From Chelativorans sp. Marseille-P2723 (GTDB taxonomy: Bacteria; Pseudomonadota; Alphaproteobacteria; Rhizobiales; Rhizobiaceae), in contig NZ_CADDWI010000013.1 of assembly GCF_902809845.1 (NCBI RefSeq), positions 1-64,000 of the forward strand: DNA of 64,000 nucleotides. The letters are read 5' to 3'. A model generated the notes under the pieces. It did not search any database, was not told the DNA's origin, and was given only the letters and a program-made list of their open reading frames with translations. The translations under genes were made by a program, and so were the position numbers. This document shows, piece by piece, positions 41,250 to 50,021 of the stretch (position 1 is its first letter; each line of letters begins with the position of its first letter).

Positions 41250-42713
41250 CTAGCCAGGCAGCGCATTTTGCAGGATGGCCGCAATCCGGGAAATTCCTTC
41301 GTGGATGCGCTCCTCCGGGATCGAACTGAATGCCAGCCGATAATAGTTACGTGGACAAACTCCGGCAAAAAAGGGATGACCAGCCTCGATCAGAACGCTT
41401 TGATCATAGAGTTGCCGCGCGACCATACTGGTGTCGATGCGCTCATCAGTCTGAAGCCATAAGCTCGAGCCTCCCTCCCCCTCCACCGTGAGCCCATGCT
41501 CATTTATGGCTTCCAGCGCTACCCGCTTGCGCTCTGCAAAGGTGTTCCCGAGGCGGCGGATCAGCGCGTCATAATACCCAAGAGACAGGAAATAGGCGGC
41601 TGCCCGCTGCATCAGTCCAGGAGGATGCCTCAGCACGGTTCCGCGCAGCGCCCGCGCCTCTCGGACGAAAGGCTCGGGGCCTACGAGATAGCCGAGGCGC
41701 AGGCCCGGAAACAGCGATTTCGAGAAGCTCCCGATGTAGATCACCCGCCCCTCCACGTCGAGCGACTTCAGCGCCGGGAACGGTGCCCTGCGATATGCCA
41801 TCTCGAAATCGTAATCATCCTCCACGATCAGGAAATCACGTCGCGAGGCAAGCGAGAGCAGCGTCTGACGCTGGCGCATGGGCATCGTTCTGCCTGTCGG
41901 GCAATGATGGCTTGGCGAACAGAAAAGCACGTCGATGCCATCCGGTAGAGCTTCGGGATCGAGCCCTTCGCGGCCGATGGGAATCGGCAGCACGCGGCAG
42001 CGGCTCTGGTTCAGAATATCGCGAAGGCCAGGATAGCCGGGCTCCTCAATTGCCGAAGTCCGCCTTTGATTGAGAAGCACCTGCGCTGAAAGCCACAGCG
42101 CATTCTGCGCTCCCAATGTTACGAGGATCTCTTCCGGGCGCGCGCGGATGCCGCGCCGCGGCAAGGTATGACGCGCGATATACTCGACAAGCTCGGGATC
42201 ATCGCGCTCGAAATGATCGTCCGTCAGGACATCAAAATCCTTCTGCCCCAGCGCCATCATGGTACAACCACGCCAGTTCTGGTGATCGAAGAGCGAAGGA
42301 TCTGCCTGACCGTAGACGAAGGGAAAGCGAAAACGGCGCCAGTTTTCCGGCTTTCCCATGCTGGTGACGCCTCCGCTGAAGCGTTGCCCCAGCGCCCGTG
42401 ACCAATCTACCCCATCGACACGCGAGCGGCTCCGGTATGTATGGATCTGCGGCCGAGGCGCAGTTTGCGATACGAAAAAGCCGGAACGATTCCGCGCAAC
42501 GAGGTAATCATCCGCCACAAGGTCGGAATAGGCCATGACCACGGTGATGCGGCTGACTCCCAGACGGGTGGCAAGCATACGGCTTGATGGCATCCGCTCT
42601 CCGGGACGAAAACGCCCCTCCAAAATACCTTCGATCACAAGCTGCCGGATCTGATTTTGGAGCGTACCCCGATAAGCTGGGTTTAGGAAAAAATTGTCGA
42701 CTGAGATAGGCAT
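41250..42713 (-). CDS. tauR: MocR-type GntR/aminotransferase regulator, TauR-like
   Basis: A 487-residue MocR-family regulator. An N-terminal GntR winged helix (GRFRPGERMPSSRMLATRLG, then VSRITVVMAYSDLV) is fused to a class I aminotransferase-like domain. That domain has the PLP lysine in YIGSFSKSLFPGLRLGYLV and FCSPSHHCPTGRTMP. TauR activates taurine genes in response to taurine in Rhodobacter. The assignment here rests on divergence from xsc. ATG 42713 lies 5 bases after GGGAG and matches the usual family N-terminus; a start at 42764 would add 17 residues. Confidence 0.82.
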   Translation of the reverse strand: MPISVDNFFLNPAYRGTLQNQIRQLVIEGILEGRFRPGERMPSSRMLATRLGVSRITVVMAYSDLVADDYLVARNRSGFFVSQTAPRPQIHTYRSRSRVDGVDWSRALGQRFSGGVTSMGKPENWRRFRFPFVYGQADPSLFDHQNWRGCTMMALGQKDFDVLTDDHFERDDPELVEYIARHTLPRRGIRARPEEILVTLGAQNALWLSAQVLLNQRRTSAIEEPGYPGLRDILNQSRCRVLPIPIGREGLDPEALPDGIDVLFCSPSHHCPTGRTMPMRQRQTLLSLASRRDFLIVEDDYDFEMAYRRAPFPALKSLDVEGRVIYIGSFSKSLFPGLRLGYLVGPEPFVREARALRGTVLRHPPGLMQRAAAYFLSLGYYDALIRRLGNTFAERKRVALEAINEHGLTVEGEGGSSLWLQTDERIDTSMVARQLYDQSVLIEAGHPFFAGVCPRNYYRLAFSSIPEERIHEGISRIAAILQNALPG

Positions 42714-42746
42714 GCCACCACGCTCCCACGTGGGCAGCGTAGCAAT

Positions 42747-42779
42747 TTGGCTATACCAATGCAAATGATCTGGACCTAC
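42747..42779. promoter_or_regulatory. Candidate TauR/MocR operator region
   Basis: In the tauR-xsc gap, a TTGG-N5-CCAA dyad (42747-42759) with a TATACCA core is followed 10 bases later by CTGGACCTAC (42770-42779). As I recall, TauR of Rhodobacter capsulatus binds repeats resembling CTGGACYTAA. Only one clear copy is visible, so this is a suggestion. The rest of the gap to 43040 shows no recognisable gene. Confidence 0.35.
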
Positions 42780-43040
42780 TCAAACCGCCGCTCGAACCCA
42801 TGCTTCCGGCGGCGCTACAAGCGAGGCTGCTGTCGCTTGCGTCTGTCAGAAATGCGACGATCTTTCGGACGTATCGCAGCGGGATCGTACGAATGTCTGA
42901 CACCACCTGACGCAGCACAAGAAGGGTACCATCAGACATCAAGGTCGCTGTCAGGGAAGGATCGAGCTTGATACTGACGTGCCGGAATATCTTTCTGGTT
43001 TGTCGCAACGCCGCCAACAAATTCGGGAGGAGATAACGAC

Positions 43041-44819
43041 ATGAGGATGACGACGGAGGAAGCCTTCGTTAAGGTACTCCAAAGGCATGGAATCGAACAT
43101 GCCTTTGGCATTATCGGCTCCGCCTTCATGCCGATTTCCGACCTATTCCCCAAGGCTGGCATTACATTCTGGGACGTGGCCCACGAGTGCAATGGGGGCT
43201 TTATGGCGGACGGCTATACGCGCGCGACCGGCAAAATAGCGATGTGCATTGCCCAGAATGGACCGGGCATCACCAATTTTGTCACGGCCATCAAGACAGC
43301 GTATTGGAACCATACGCCTCTCCTTCTCGTCACGCCGCAAGCTGCGAACAGGACAATCGGCCAGGGCGGCTTTCAGGAAGTGGAGCAGATGGCGCTCTTC
43401 AGCGATATGGTTGCCTATCAGGAGGAAGTGCGCCATCCTGCACGCGTCGCCGAGGTGTTGAATCGCTGCCTTATGAAGGCGCGGCGTCTGTCCGCACCGG
43501 TGCAAATAAATATGCCACGCGATTTCTGGTGCCAGGAAATCGACATCGACCTCCCGGAAGCCGTCGCGTTCGAGCGCCACGCTGGCGGCGCAGAGGCTAT
43601 TGCCGAGGCCGCGCGCCTGTTGTCAGAAGCAAAGTTTCCGGCACTGCTGAACGGGGCCGGCGTCATCCTGGCAGGAGCCATTCCGGCATCGGTCCGCCTT
43701 GCGGAGCGGCTTGATGCTCCGGTTTGCTGCAATTACCAGCACAACGATGCCTTTCCAGGCTCGCACCCACTTTTCACCGGTCCCCTCGGCTATAACGGCT
43801 CAAAAGCCGCGATGGAGTTGATCTCGAAGGCAGATGTTGTGCTCGCACTCGGCACGCGCCTAAACCCGTTCTCGACACTGCCCGGATATGGCATCGACTA
43901 TTGGCCGCGCGAGGCAAAGCTCATCCAGGTGGACGTCAATCCCGACCGGATCGGCCTTACCAAGCCAGTTACGGTAGGGATCGCCGGAGATGCGAAACTC
44001 GTCGCAGAAGCCATCCTGGATAACCTTTCCGAAGCCGCTGGCGAGTATCGCCGGGATGAACGCCGTGCGCTGATCGCAAAAACGAAATCTGCCTGGGCGC
44101 AGCAGCTCACTTCCATGGACCACGAGGAGGATGACCCAGGCACAAGTTGGAACAGGCGCGCTCGTGAGCACGAGCCCGAACGTATGTCACCGCGCATGGC
44201 TTGGCGCGCGATCATGGCAGCCCTGCCGAAGGAAGCCATCATCTCCTCAGACATCGGCAATAATTGCGCCATCGGCAATGCTTATCCGACCTTCGATCAG
44301 GGTCGGAAATATCTGGCTCCCGGTCTTTTCGGCCCCTGCGGCTATGGCCTTCCCGCGATCATTGGGGCCAAGATCGGCCAACCGGACGTGCCAGTAGTCG
44401 GCTTTGCCGGGGACGGTGCAATCGGCATTTCACTCAACGAACTGACCGCGATCGGGCGCGAGGAATGGCCGGCGATCACCATGGTCGTGTTCCGCAACTA
44501 CCAATGGGGAGCGGAGAAACGCAACACGACGCTCTGGTACGACGACAATTTCGTGGGCACTGAGCTTAATCCCAAAGTCTCCTATGCTGCGATCGCACGC
44601 GCCTGCGGACTGGAAGGAGTGCAGGCGCGGAAAATGGAGGAGCTGACAAGCACGTTGGACAATGCCATCGACTCGCAGATGAAGGAACGAAGAACCACGC
44701 TGATCGAGGTCATCCTCAATCAGGAGCTTGGCGAACCGTTCCGACGCGACGCGATGAAGAAGCCCGTCGTTATCGCAGGGATCGACCCGAATGACATGCA
44801 TCCCCAGCAGGTGTCCTGA
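43041..44819 (+). CDS. xsc: Sulfoacetaldehyde acetyltransferase
   Basis: A 592-residue thiamine-diphosphate enzyme that converts sulfoacetaldehyde and phosphate to acetyl phosphate and sulfite, the desulfonation step of taurine and isethionate breakdown. The N-terminal FVKVLQRHGIEHAFGIIGSA, HECNGGFMADGYTRATGKI with the catalytic Glu, AQNGPGITNFVTAIKTAYWN, and the TPP/Mg site GFAGDGAIGISLNE...FRNYQWGAEKRN are typical Xsc rather than acetolactate synthase sequence. ATG 43041 lies behind GGGAGGAG. It is divergent from tauR and converges with pta, six bases apart. No taurine importer or taurine dehydrogenase genes are in the window. Confidence 0.93.
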   Translation: MRMTTEEAFVKVLQRHGIEHAFGIIGSAFMPISDLFPKAGITFWDVAHECNGGFMADGYTRATGKIAMCIAQNGPGITNFVTAIKTAYWNHTPLLLVTPQAANRTIGQGGFQEVEQMALFSDMVAYQEEVRHPARVAEVLNRCLMKARRLSAPVQINMPRDFWCQEIDIDLPEAVAFERHAGGAEAIAEAARLLSEAKFPALLNGAGVILAGAIPASVRLAERLDAPVCCNYQHNDAFPGSHPLFTGPLGYNGSKAAMELISKADVVLALGTRLNPFSTLPGYGIDYWPREAKLIQVDVNPDRIGLTKPVTVGIAGDAKLVAEAILDNLSEAAGEYRRDERRALIAKTKSAWAQQLTSMDHEEDDPGTSWNRRAREHEPERMSPRMAWRAIMAALPKEAIISSDIGNNCAIGNAYPTFDQGRKYLAPGLFGPCGYGLPAIIGAKIGQPDVPVVGFAGDGAIGISLNELTAIGREEWPAITMVVFRNYQWGAEKRNTTLWYDDNFVGTELNPKVSYAAIARACGLEGVQARKMEELTSTLDNAIDSQMKERRTTLIEVILNQELGEPFRRDAMKKPVVIAGIDPNDMHPQQVS

Positions 44820-44825
44820 GCCGGT

Positions 44826-45704
44826 TCAGGCCATCGCCATGGTCAAGGCGGCAGCGGCAACGATATCGTCCGTACTCGCGCCTCGCGATAGATCGCAGAC
44901 TGGCCTTGCGAAGCCCTGCAGGAAAGGCCCGACGGCCTGCGCTCCTCCCAACTCCTGCAGGAGCTTATAAGCAATGTTGCCGGCATCGAGAGAAGGAAAG
45001 AGGAGGACGTTGGCGGCTTTAACCTCGCCAAGCCCTTTGCGAGCCGCAGTTTCCGGATTGAGTGCGGCGTCAGCCTGGATCGGCCCCAGCGCTGGTACGC
45101 CCTCTGCCGCCAAGCGCGTCTGCGCGTTTCGGACCAGATCGACCGAGGCGCCTGCCCCGGAACTCCCGGTAGAGAAGGAAAGTAGAGCGATTCGCGCGGT
45201 ACCGAACAGAGCCACGGCAGAATGCATGGTGGCTCGTGCAATGTCGCAAAGCTCGTCCACGGAAGGGGCCACATTGACCGCGCAATCAGCCAGGATCAGC
45301 TCGCGGCCATTGGGCATGCGCAAAAGGAAGAAGCTCGACGGCGTCGCTATACCTTCGGCCATGCCCACCGTCATTGCCGCTGCCTCGATCACGCGCCGGG
45401 TCGGCGCTAGTGCGCCGGCGATCAGCGCGTCAGCATCGCCTGCCGCCACCATCGCCGCTGCCTTGAAAAGAGGCTTTTCCAGAAGCTTGAGGGCAAGCGT
45501 CGGTTTTAGCCCAGGGCGCGCACGCTCGAGAACCTCCAGATATTCCTCCGCCGGCCGCGCCGCCGTCAGGTCGAGAGGCTCGGCCAGCGCTTGTTCACGC
45601 AGCCGCTCTGCCGCTTGGGCTATACGTTCATCCTCCATCTCGGGCATGACGATTCTGCCGCGACGCTGACGTGCCATTGCAAAGGCTTTTTCGATGCAGC
45701 CCAT
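44826..45704 (-). CDS. pta: Phosphate acetyltransferase
   Basis: A 292-residue protein of the Pta/phosphate acyltransferase domain, without the long N-terminal extension of enteric Pta. It shows GRIVMPEMEDERIAQAAERL, DALIAGALAPTRRVIEAAAM, the SFSTGSSGAGASVDLVRNAQ substrate region and VLLFPSLDAGNIAYKLLQ near the end. It converts the acetyl phosphate made by Xsc to acetyl-CoA. Unusually it is on the strand opposite xsc. Its start, behind GGGAGGAAT, is only 35 bases from the start of the divergent citrate synthase gene. Confidence 0.9.
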   Translation of the reverse strand: MGCIEKAFAMARQRRGRIVMPEMEDERIAQAAERLREQALAEPLDLTAARPAEEYLEVLERARPGLKPTLALKLLEKPLFKAAAMVAAGDADALIAGALAPTRRVIEAAAMTVGMAEGIATPSSFFLLRMPNGRELILADCAVNVAPSVDELCDIARATMHSAVALFGTARIALLSFSTGSSGAGASVDLVRNAQTRLAAEGVPALGPIQADAALNPETAARKGLGEVKAANVLLFPSLDAGNIAYKLLQELGGAQAVGPFLQGFARPVCDLSRGASTDDIVAAAALTMAMA

Positions 45705-45739
45705 ATTCCTCCCTCATCAGCTGCAAGGAGTTCAACGAA

Positions 45740-46876
45740 ATGAGCGAAGGCGTCAAGATTCATCGTGGACTCAAAGGTATCTATTTCGAGCGTTCAGGAG
45801 TTTCCTTTATCGACGGCTCCAAAGGCGAGTTGAGATATCGCGGTTATTCAATCCACGACCTTGCTGAGCAGTCCAGTTTCGAAGAAACTGCCTATCTACT
45901 GATATATGGAGAGTTGCCTACGGCAGCGGAACTTTCCCGATTCGATGTTGCACTGAAGGAGGCGCGGGAGCTTCCGGAGGCAATTTATAACATCATCGCC
46001 ACCATTGCCCGCGGACATCCGATGGATGTGCTGCGTACCGCTGTATCGGCTCTTGCCGCGTTGGAGCCGCAAGGCCGCAATGTCAGCGAGGATGCATTCA
46101 TCGCCAACGGCATCCGGCTGATAAGCCAGATACCCATGATCGTCGCCGCCCATGAGGCAATCCGGAACGGGCGCCCGCCCGTAGCGCCCGATCCGGAAGC
46201 ATCCCACGCAGCTAACTGGTTGTGGATGCTGAAGGGCCAGAAACCATCGGAGGAAGCGGCGCGGTTAACCGATGTGGATTTCATCCTGCATGCCGAGCAT
46301 GGGTCAAATGCATCTTCCTTTGCATCGCGTGTCACTGTCAGCACTGATGCCGACCTCTATGGGGCGATCACGACGGCGCTGGCGACGCTAGCGGGTCCAG
46401 CCCATGGCGGAGCGGCGGAAGACGTCATGCGGATGGTCGAGGAGATCGGGAAACCTGAGAATGCGCTTGCTTATGTGAAGGCACTGCGCGCGGCAAGAAA
46501 ACCCGTTACCGGTTTCGGACACCGGGTCTACCGCACCGAGGACCCGCGGGCAAAGCACATGCGTCAGGGCGTGGAGAAGCTATCGCGAGAGATGGGCCAG
46601 CCCCGCTGGTTTGAGATCCTTCAGGCAGTTGTAGAAGGGATGAAGCCGTATGCGCGCCATGGGTTGAATGTGAATGTCGACTTTTACTCCGGCGTGATCT
46701 ATCAGCTTCACGGCATCCCCCGCGATCTCTACGTACCTATATTCGCCATCGGCCGTCTACCCGGCTGGGTGGCGCAATGCTTGGAACAACTCCGCTCCAA
46801 CATACTTATCCGCCCGCTCACGCTTTATGATGGACCCGAGCCGCGGCCCTACGTTCGGTTGGAAAAGAGGATGTAA
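45740..46876 (+). CDS. Citrate synthase family protein (citrate/2-methylcitrate synthase)
   Basis: A 378-residue small-type citrate synthase. Key features are FIDGSKGELRYRGYSIHDLA, the substrate histidines in DFILHAEHGSNASSF and AGPAHGGAAEDVM, the GFGHRVYRTEDPRA segment, and NVDFYSGVIYQ containing the catalytic Asp. ATG 45740 follows AAGGAG; an in-frame start at 45671 would add a non-conserved tail within the pta gene. The length fits the short citrate/2-methylcitrate synthase group, and citrate versus 2-methylcitrate specificity cannot be decided by eye. Next to pta it could draw Xsc-derived acetyl-CoA into the TCA cycle. Confidence 0.88.
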   Translation: MSEGVKIHRGLKGIYFERSGVSFIDGSKGELRYRGYSIHDLAEQSSFEETAYLLIYGELPTAAELSRFDVALKEARELPEAIYNIIATIARGHPMDVLRTAVSALAALEPQGRNVSEDAFIANGIRLISQIPMIVAAHEAIRNGRPPVAPDPEASHAANWLWMLKGQKPSEEAARLTDVDFILHAEHGSNASSFASRVTVSTDADLYGAITTALATLAGPAHGGAAEDVMRMVEEIGKPENALAYVKALRAARKPVTGFGHRVYRTEDPRAKHMRQGVEKLSREMGQPRWFEILQAVVEGMKPYARHGLNVNVDFYSGVIYQLHGIPRDLYVPIFAIGRLPGWVAQCLEQLRSNILIRPLTLYDGPEPRPYVRLEKRM

Positions 46877-47174
46877 GCGCCTGGACAAGCCGTGCGACGT
46901 TACATCATGTTACCGGAAAACCGGAGAGATGCCGTTGGCTGTCGTAGGATCCCGGTCTCGATGCGACCATTCACTATAGATCCGGCAAGGTCCCCAAATT
47001 AACTTCGCAAGCTTTGTACTGGTGGAATCGGCGCGCATTTTGAGAATGGAGGTGGTGGAATACGGAAAGCGGTGATTGCAGATATGTGCGAGGCGCGCGG
47101 ATCACATATTCGGAATGATCACCAACTGTAATTCACCAGAAGATGCCGCAGGGGCTGCGTAATTTCCAACGTAT

Positions 47175-47250
47175 ACTCATGCAGCACTTCACCCTGCGCG
47201 GATTGTCCTGATGGAACACTACAACCGCGGGGGTGAAGCCGTACAGGAGT
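47175..47250. repeat. Long imperfect inverted repeat / hairpin
   Basis: CTTCACCC (47187-47194) pairs with GGGTGAAG (47231-47238), CGCGG (47197-47201) with CCGCG (47225-47229), and TTGT with ACAA inside. The match continues outward imperfectly to ACTC at 47175 and GAGT at 47250. About 17 core base pairs with one- or two-base bulges surround a 14-base loop. It could be a structured RNA, a palindromic repeat or a MITE-like relic. Confidence 0.5.
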
Positions 47251-47316
47251 TGCAAAGATGATACTTTCCGGCGCGCTGAAGTGAAAAGATCACATTAGCG
47301 GTGGCCTGGAAAATGC

Positions 47317-47339
47317 ACCGGAGGCTCTTGGTCTCCGGT
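47317..47339. terminator. Short stem-loop downstream of SDR gene
   Basis: ACCGGAG (47317-47323) and CTCCGGT (47333-47339) form a 7-bp stem around a 9-base loop. It lies 88 bases beyond the stop of the minus-strand SDR. The flanking T content is low, so it is a weak terminator candidate. Confidence 0.35.
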
Positions 47340-47426
47340 TTAGCGGCGAAATGAGAGTAAGCTAATTGGCCGTGTGTCCTAATACATCCATTTCCGGAAC
47401 GTGGCGGAATATCGGCCTGTCACCAT

Positions 47427-48230
47427 TCAGTGCGTGATCAGACCGCCGTTCAGATTGAATGCCTGTCCCGTAATATAGGCTGCCTCCCCAGAAACGAGAA
47501 AGGCCACCAACGCGGCGACATCATGCGGCGTTCCAAGACGGCCAAGGGGCACCTTTTCCTCAAGCGCTTTGCGAGCGTCCTTCTCCGGACCAACTTCGAG
47601 GTCATAAGCGCGCACAAACGTTTCCGGATACCGTTCCAGCATTTTGGCTGAAAGCGGCGTATCAATGACACTGGGGCAGACGGAGTTAACCCTGATCCCG
47701 TGGTGGGCAAGCTCACGGGCAAATACCTCCGTCAGCCGGATTACACCGGCCTTAGAAACCGCATAAGGGCCAAGCAGCGGAGTGCCAAGCTTGCCGCTGA
47801 TTGATGCAATGTTGACAACATTACCCGCCCAACCGTTCTTTAAGCAGTTGCGGGCGAATTCCTGTGTGCACAGAAAAGAGCTGGTAAGATTGTTAGCTAT
47901 CGAACCGGACCAATGCGTCTCTTCAAGCTCAAGCAGCGATGTTGCAGGGCTTCCGCCGCCTCCCACATTATTAATCAGGATGTTCACACGGTGAAATTCA
48001 TCGATAATCTGACTGAAAACGCGCTGCACATCAGCCTTTATAGTCATGTCGCCTACAAAGCAGGAGAATTCGGCTGTGGCGGAAGATTTCCGAAGATCGA
48101 CCACTGCGACTGTCGCGCCCTCGGACATCAGCCGCCGGGCGATCGCGTTGCCGAGCCCTCCGCCTCCCCCGGTTACCACCGCGACTTGCCCGCTAAGCCG
48201 TTCAACCTTGAACGGGTTGATCTTGTTCAT
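47427..48230 (-). CDS. SDR family oxidoreductase
   Basis: A 267-residue classical SDR with VVTGGGGGLGNAIARRL at the cofactor loop, ILINNVGGGGSP, NIASISGKLG and the catalytic YAVSK, ending in GQAFNLNGGLITH. It is divergent from the tetR gene, and the gap of about 170 bases contains the palindrome TTAACTA-ACGG-TAGTTAA, so it is probably controlled by that repressor. It likely oxidises a hydroxyl, perhaps a 3-hydroxyacyl-CoA, in the pathway of the island. Confidence 0.85.
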   Translation of the reverse strand: MNKINPFKVERLSGQVAVVTGGGGGLGNAIARRLMSEGATVAVVDLRKSSATAEFSCFVGDMTIKADVQRVFSQIIDEFHRVNILINNVGGGGSPATSLLELEETHWSGSIANNLTSSFLCTQEFARNCLKNGWAGNVVNIASISGKLGTPLLGPYAVSKAGVIRLTEVFARELAHHGIRVNSVCPSVIDTPLSAKMLERYPETFVRAYDLEVGPEKDARKALEEKVPLGRLGTPHDVAALVAFLVSGEAAYITGQAFNLNGGLITH

Positions 48231-48287
48231 GGAACACCTTCTTGGGCTTCGCCAGTATATGCGCGCTTGATTTTCCGTCCTAGTTGT

Positions 48288-48305
48288 TTAACTAACGGTA
48301 GTTAA
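48288..48305. promoter_or_regulatory. TetR operator palindrome between SDR and tetR
   Basis: A perfect 7-bp inverted repeat TTAACTA-ACGG-TAGTTAA in the middle of the divergent gap. Its core AACTAACGGTAGTT (48290-48303) fits the pattern AACNANYGNTNGNT also found at 57317-57330, 57340-57353 (one mismatch) and 63662-63675. Confidence 0.7.
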
Positions 48306-48401
48306 CAGTCAAGTGGCAGCTCACTTCGCGGTTCTTTATGGACAGCGCGGACTGACTTTCAGCGGTCAAGCTTGCGAAGCTGCGAGAAGGAAGGTGTTGT
48401 T

Positions 48402-49073
48402 ATGGACAGGCCGCGCGCAAAAAGGGAAACACGACGGAAGACAGCCGCACCTCCCAAGCGCTGGAACGCGGTTGACCGTAAGAAGCATATTATCCTCGAG
48501 GCCGCCCGCCTCTTCGCAATGAAGGGGTTCGATGCCACGTCGATGCGGGAAGTGGCCGGACGTACAGGCGTGCTCGCCGGATCCCTTTATTACTATTTCG
48601 AGTCTAAGGAACAACTCTTCCTCGAAGTACACACCGAGGGGATGAAAGTCCTTTCGAAGAACGTTGATGAAGCAATAAAGGAACTCAGCGACCCGTGGGA
48701 CAAACTTGAGGCAGCTGCAATCGCGCATTGCCGGGCACTTGTCGAGGAACGGGAGATGCTCATGCTCGTGGTGCCTACCCTGCCGGTAACCCTGGCGCCA
48801 TACCGGGAAGAGCTGGTACGGCAGCGCGACGAGTATGAGAAGAAATTTGCGCAGATTATTGCCGAATGTGATCTTCCCGACCGGATTAACCGAGATGTCC
48901 TGCGTCTTCACCTTCTCGGCGCGCTCAATTGGACGCAAGTCTGGTATCGCCCAGGGACGAAGCTGAGCATAGACGAGGTCGCCAGGCAGATAGTCCGGTC
49001 TTTGCAGCCTTGTGCTAACGAGACAACTGCCCTGCCTGAAGCATCCGGCAAGACTGCTGGTAAGACGCATTAA
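48402..49073 (+). CDS. TetR family transcriptional regulator
   Basis: A 223-residue TetR protein. After a basic 30-residue tail, the HTH reads KKHIILEAARLFAMKGFDAT, then SMREVAGRTGVLAGSLYYYF. A C-terminal ligand domain follows, with VVPTLPVTLAPYREELVRQR and LLGALNWTQVWYRPGTKLS. The LNWT.VWYRP segment and overall shape resemble KstR2-type TetR proteins that respond to CoA esters. ATG 48402 follows AAGGAAGG; an upstream TTG would add ten residues. It probably represses its own gene, the divergent SDR and the rest of the island. Confidence 0.88.
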   Translation: MDRPRAKRETRRKTAAPPKRWNAVDRKKHIILEAARLFAMKGFDATSMREVAGRTGVLAGSLYYYFESKEQLFLEVHTEGMKVLSKNVDEAIKELSDPWDKLEAAAIAHCRALVEEREMLMLVVPTLPVTLAPYREELVRQRDEYEKKFAQIIAECDLPDRINRDVLRLHLLGALNWTQVWYRPGTKLSIDEVARQIVRSLQPCANETTALPEASGKTAGKTH

Positions 49074-49199
49074 CAACGAGCTTCCTGTCAACCGCAGCAG
49101 TCATCCCGGCCGCGGCACACCACAGCAGAGGCATCGCAAACGAGCTCGGCGGCTGAAGCTCCCGGTAAAGTCCCTATAGTCCTGTCTGCTGGCAGGCGC

Positions 49200-50021
49200 T
49201 TACGCCGCCTGCCGATGCATCGAAATTCCCCTCGGCACGGCAGCCAGAAGAGCACGTGTATAGGCCGTCTTTGGAGACCGGAATAGCTCGTCCGTACTTC
49301 CCTTCTCAACAAGTTCGCCGCCGCGCATAACTGCCACTTCATCGGCAATATGGCGGACGACAGCCATGTCGTGGCTGATAAACAGGTAAGTCAATCCACG
49401 CTCCTTCTGAATGTCTTTCAGCAGGTTTACAATCTGTGCCTGCACGGAAACATCCAGCGCCGAAACCGCCTCGTCGCAAACCAGCACCTTAGGCTCCAGC
49501 GACAGCGCACGTGCTATTGCTATACGCTGTTTCTGCCCGCCACTGAACTCGTGGGGGAACTTGGAGGCAGCCTTAGCACCCAGTCCCACCGAGTCCAGCA
49601 ATTCCTCCACCCGCATTTTGACGCTGCTCGGGTCCACGATCTTGTGGACAAGCAAGGGCTCAGCGATGATCGACCCCACCCGCTGCCTCGGATTCAGCGA
49701 AGCTGCCGGATCCTGAAACACCATCTGGATCGCGCGCCGTATTTCAAAGTCCCGGAAGGAGGCTTTCGAGAGCCGCTTGCCACAGTAAAATATGTCACCC
49801 TCGGTCGGCTCATAGAGCCCTACGATGCACCGACCCAACGTCGTTTTGCCGGAGCCGGATTCGCCAACAATCGCTAGGGTGGTACCGCTTCTCACGTCGA
49901 GCGATATGTTGGACAGAGCGACAACTGACTTCATGGATCCTGCAAACAGGCCCATACCAGCAGAAAAGATCTTGCCGACATTGGCAATGCGAAGAATAAC
50001 CTGCGGGTCTTCAGCCGACAT
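49200..50021 (-). CDS. Peptide-type ABC transporter ATP-binding protein (DppF-like)
   Basis: A 273-residue ATPase with Walker A GESGSGKTTL, Q-loop MVFQDPAASLNPRQRV, signature SGGQKQRI, Walker B VLVCDEAVSALDVSVQAQ and H-loop ISHDMAVV. Walker B has an Ala-Val where most family members have Pro-Thr, but the catalytic Glu is kept. The oligopeptide C-terminal extension is short. ATG 50021 overlaps the upstream ATPase gene by 11 bases behind AGGAAACA. It is the last gene of the minus-strand transporter operon. Confidence 0.9.
   Translation of the reverse strand: MSAEDPQVILRIANVGKIFSAGMGLFAGSMKSVVALSNISLDVRSGTTLAIVGESGSGKTTLGRCIVGLYEPTEGDIFYCGKRLSKASFRDFEIRRAIQMVFQDPAASLNPRQRVGSIIAEPLLVHKIVDPSSVKMRVEELLDSVGLGAKAASKFPHEFSGGQKQRIAIARALSLEPKVLVCDEAVSALDVSVQAQIVNLLKDIQKERGLTYLFISHDMAVVRHIADEVAVMRGGELVEKGSTDELFRSPKTAYTRALLAAVPRGISMHRQAA

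Larger units (their letters stand above)
46877..47426. other. 550-base stretch without a recognisable gene
   Basis: No frame on either strand looks like protein. The visible structure is two inverted repeats (47175-47250 and 47317-47339). The region separates the sulfonate genes from the TetR-controlled island and may be a recombination scar. Confidence 0.6.

Noticed and set aside
42751-43020. 89-codon minus-strand frame in the tauR-xsc gap
   Set aside because: It overlaps the candidate operator and promoter region, shows no recognisable pattern and has a Ser/Ala-rich tail typical of chance frames.
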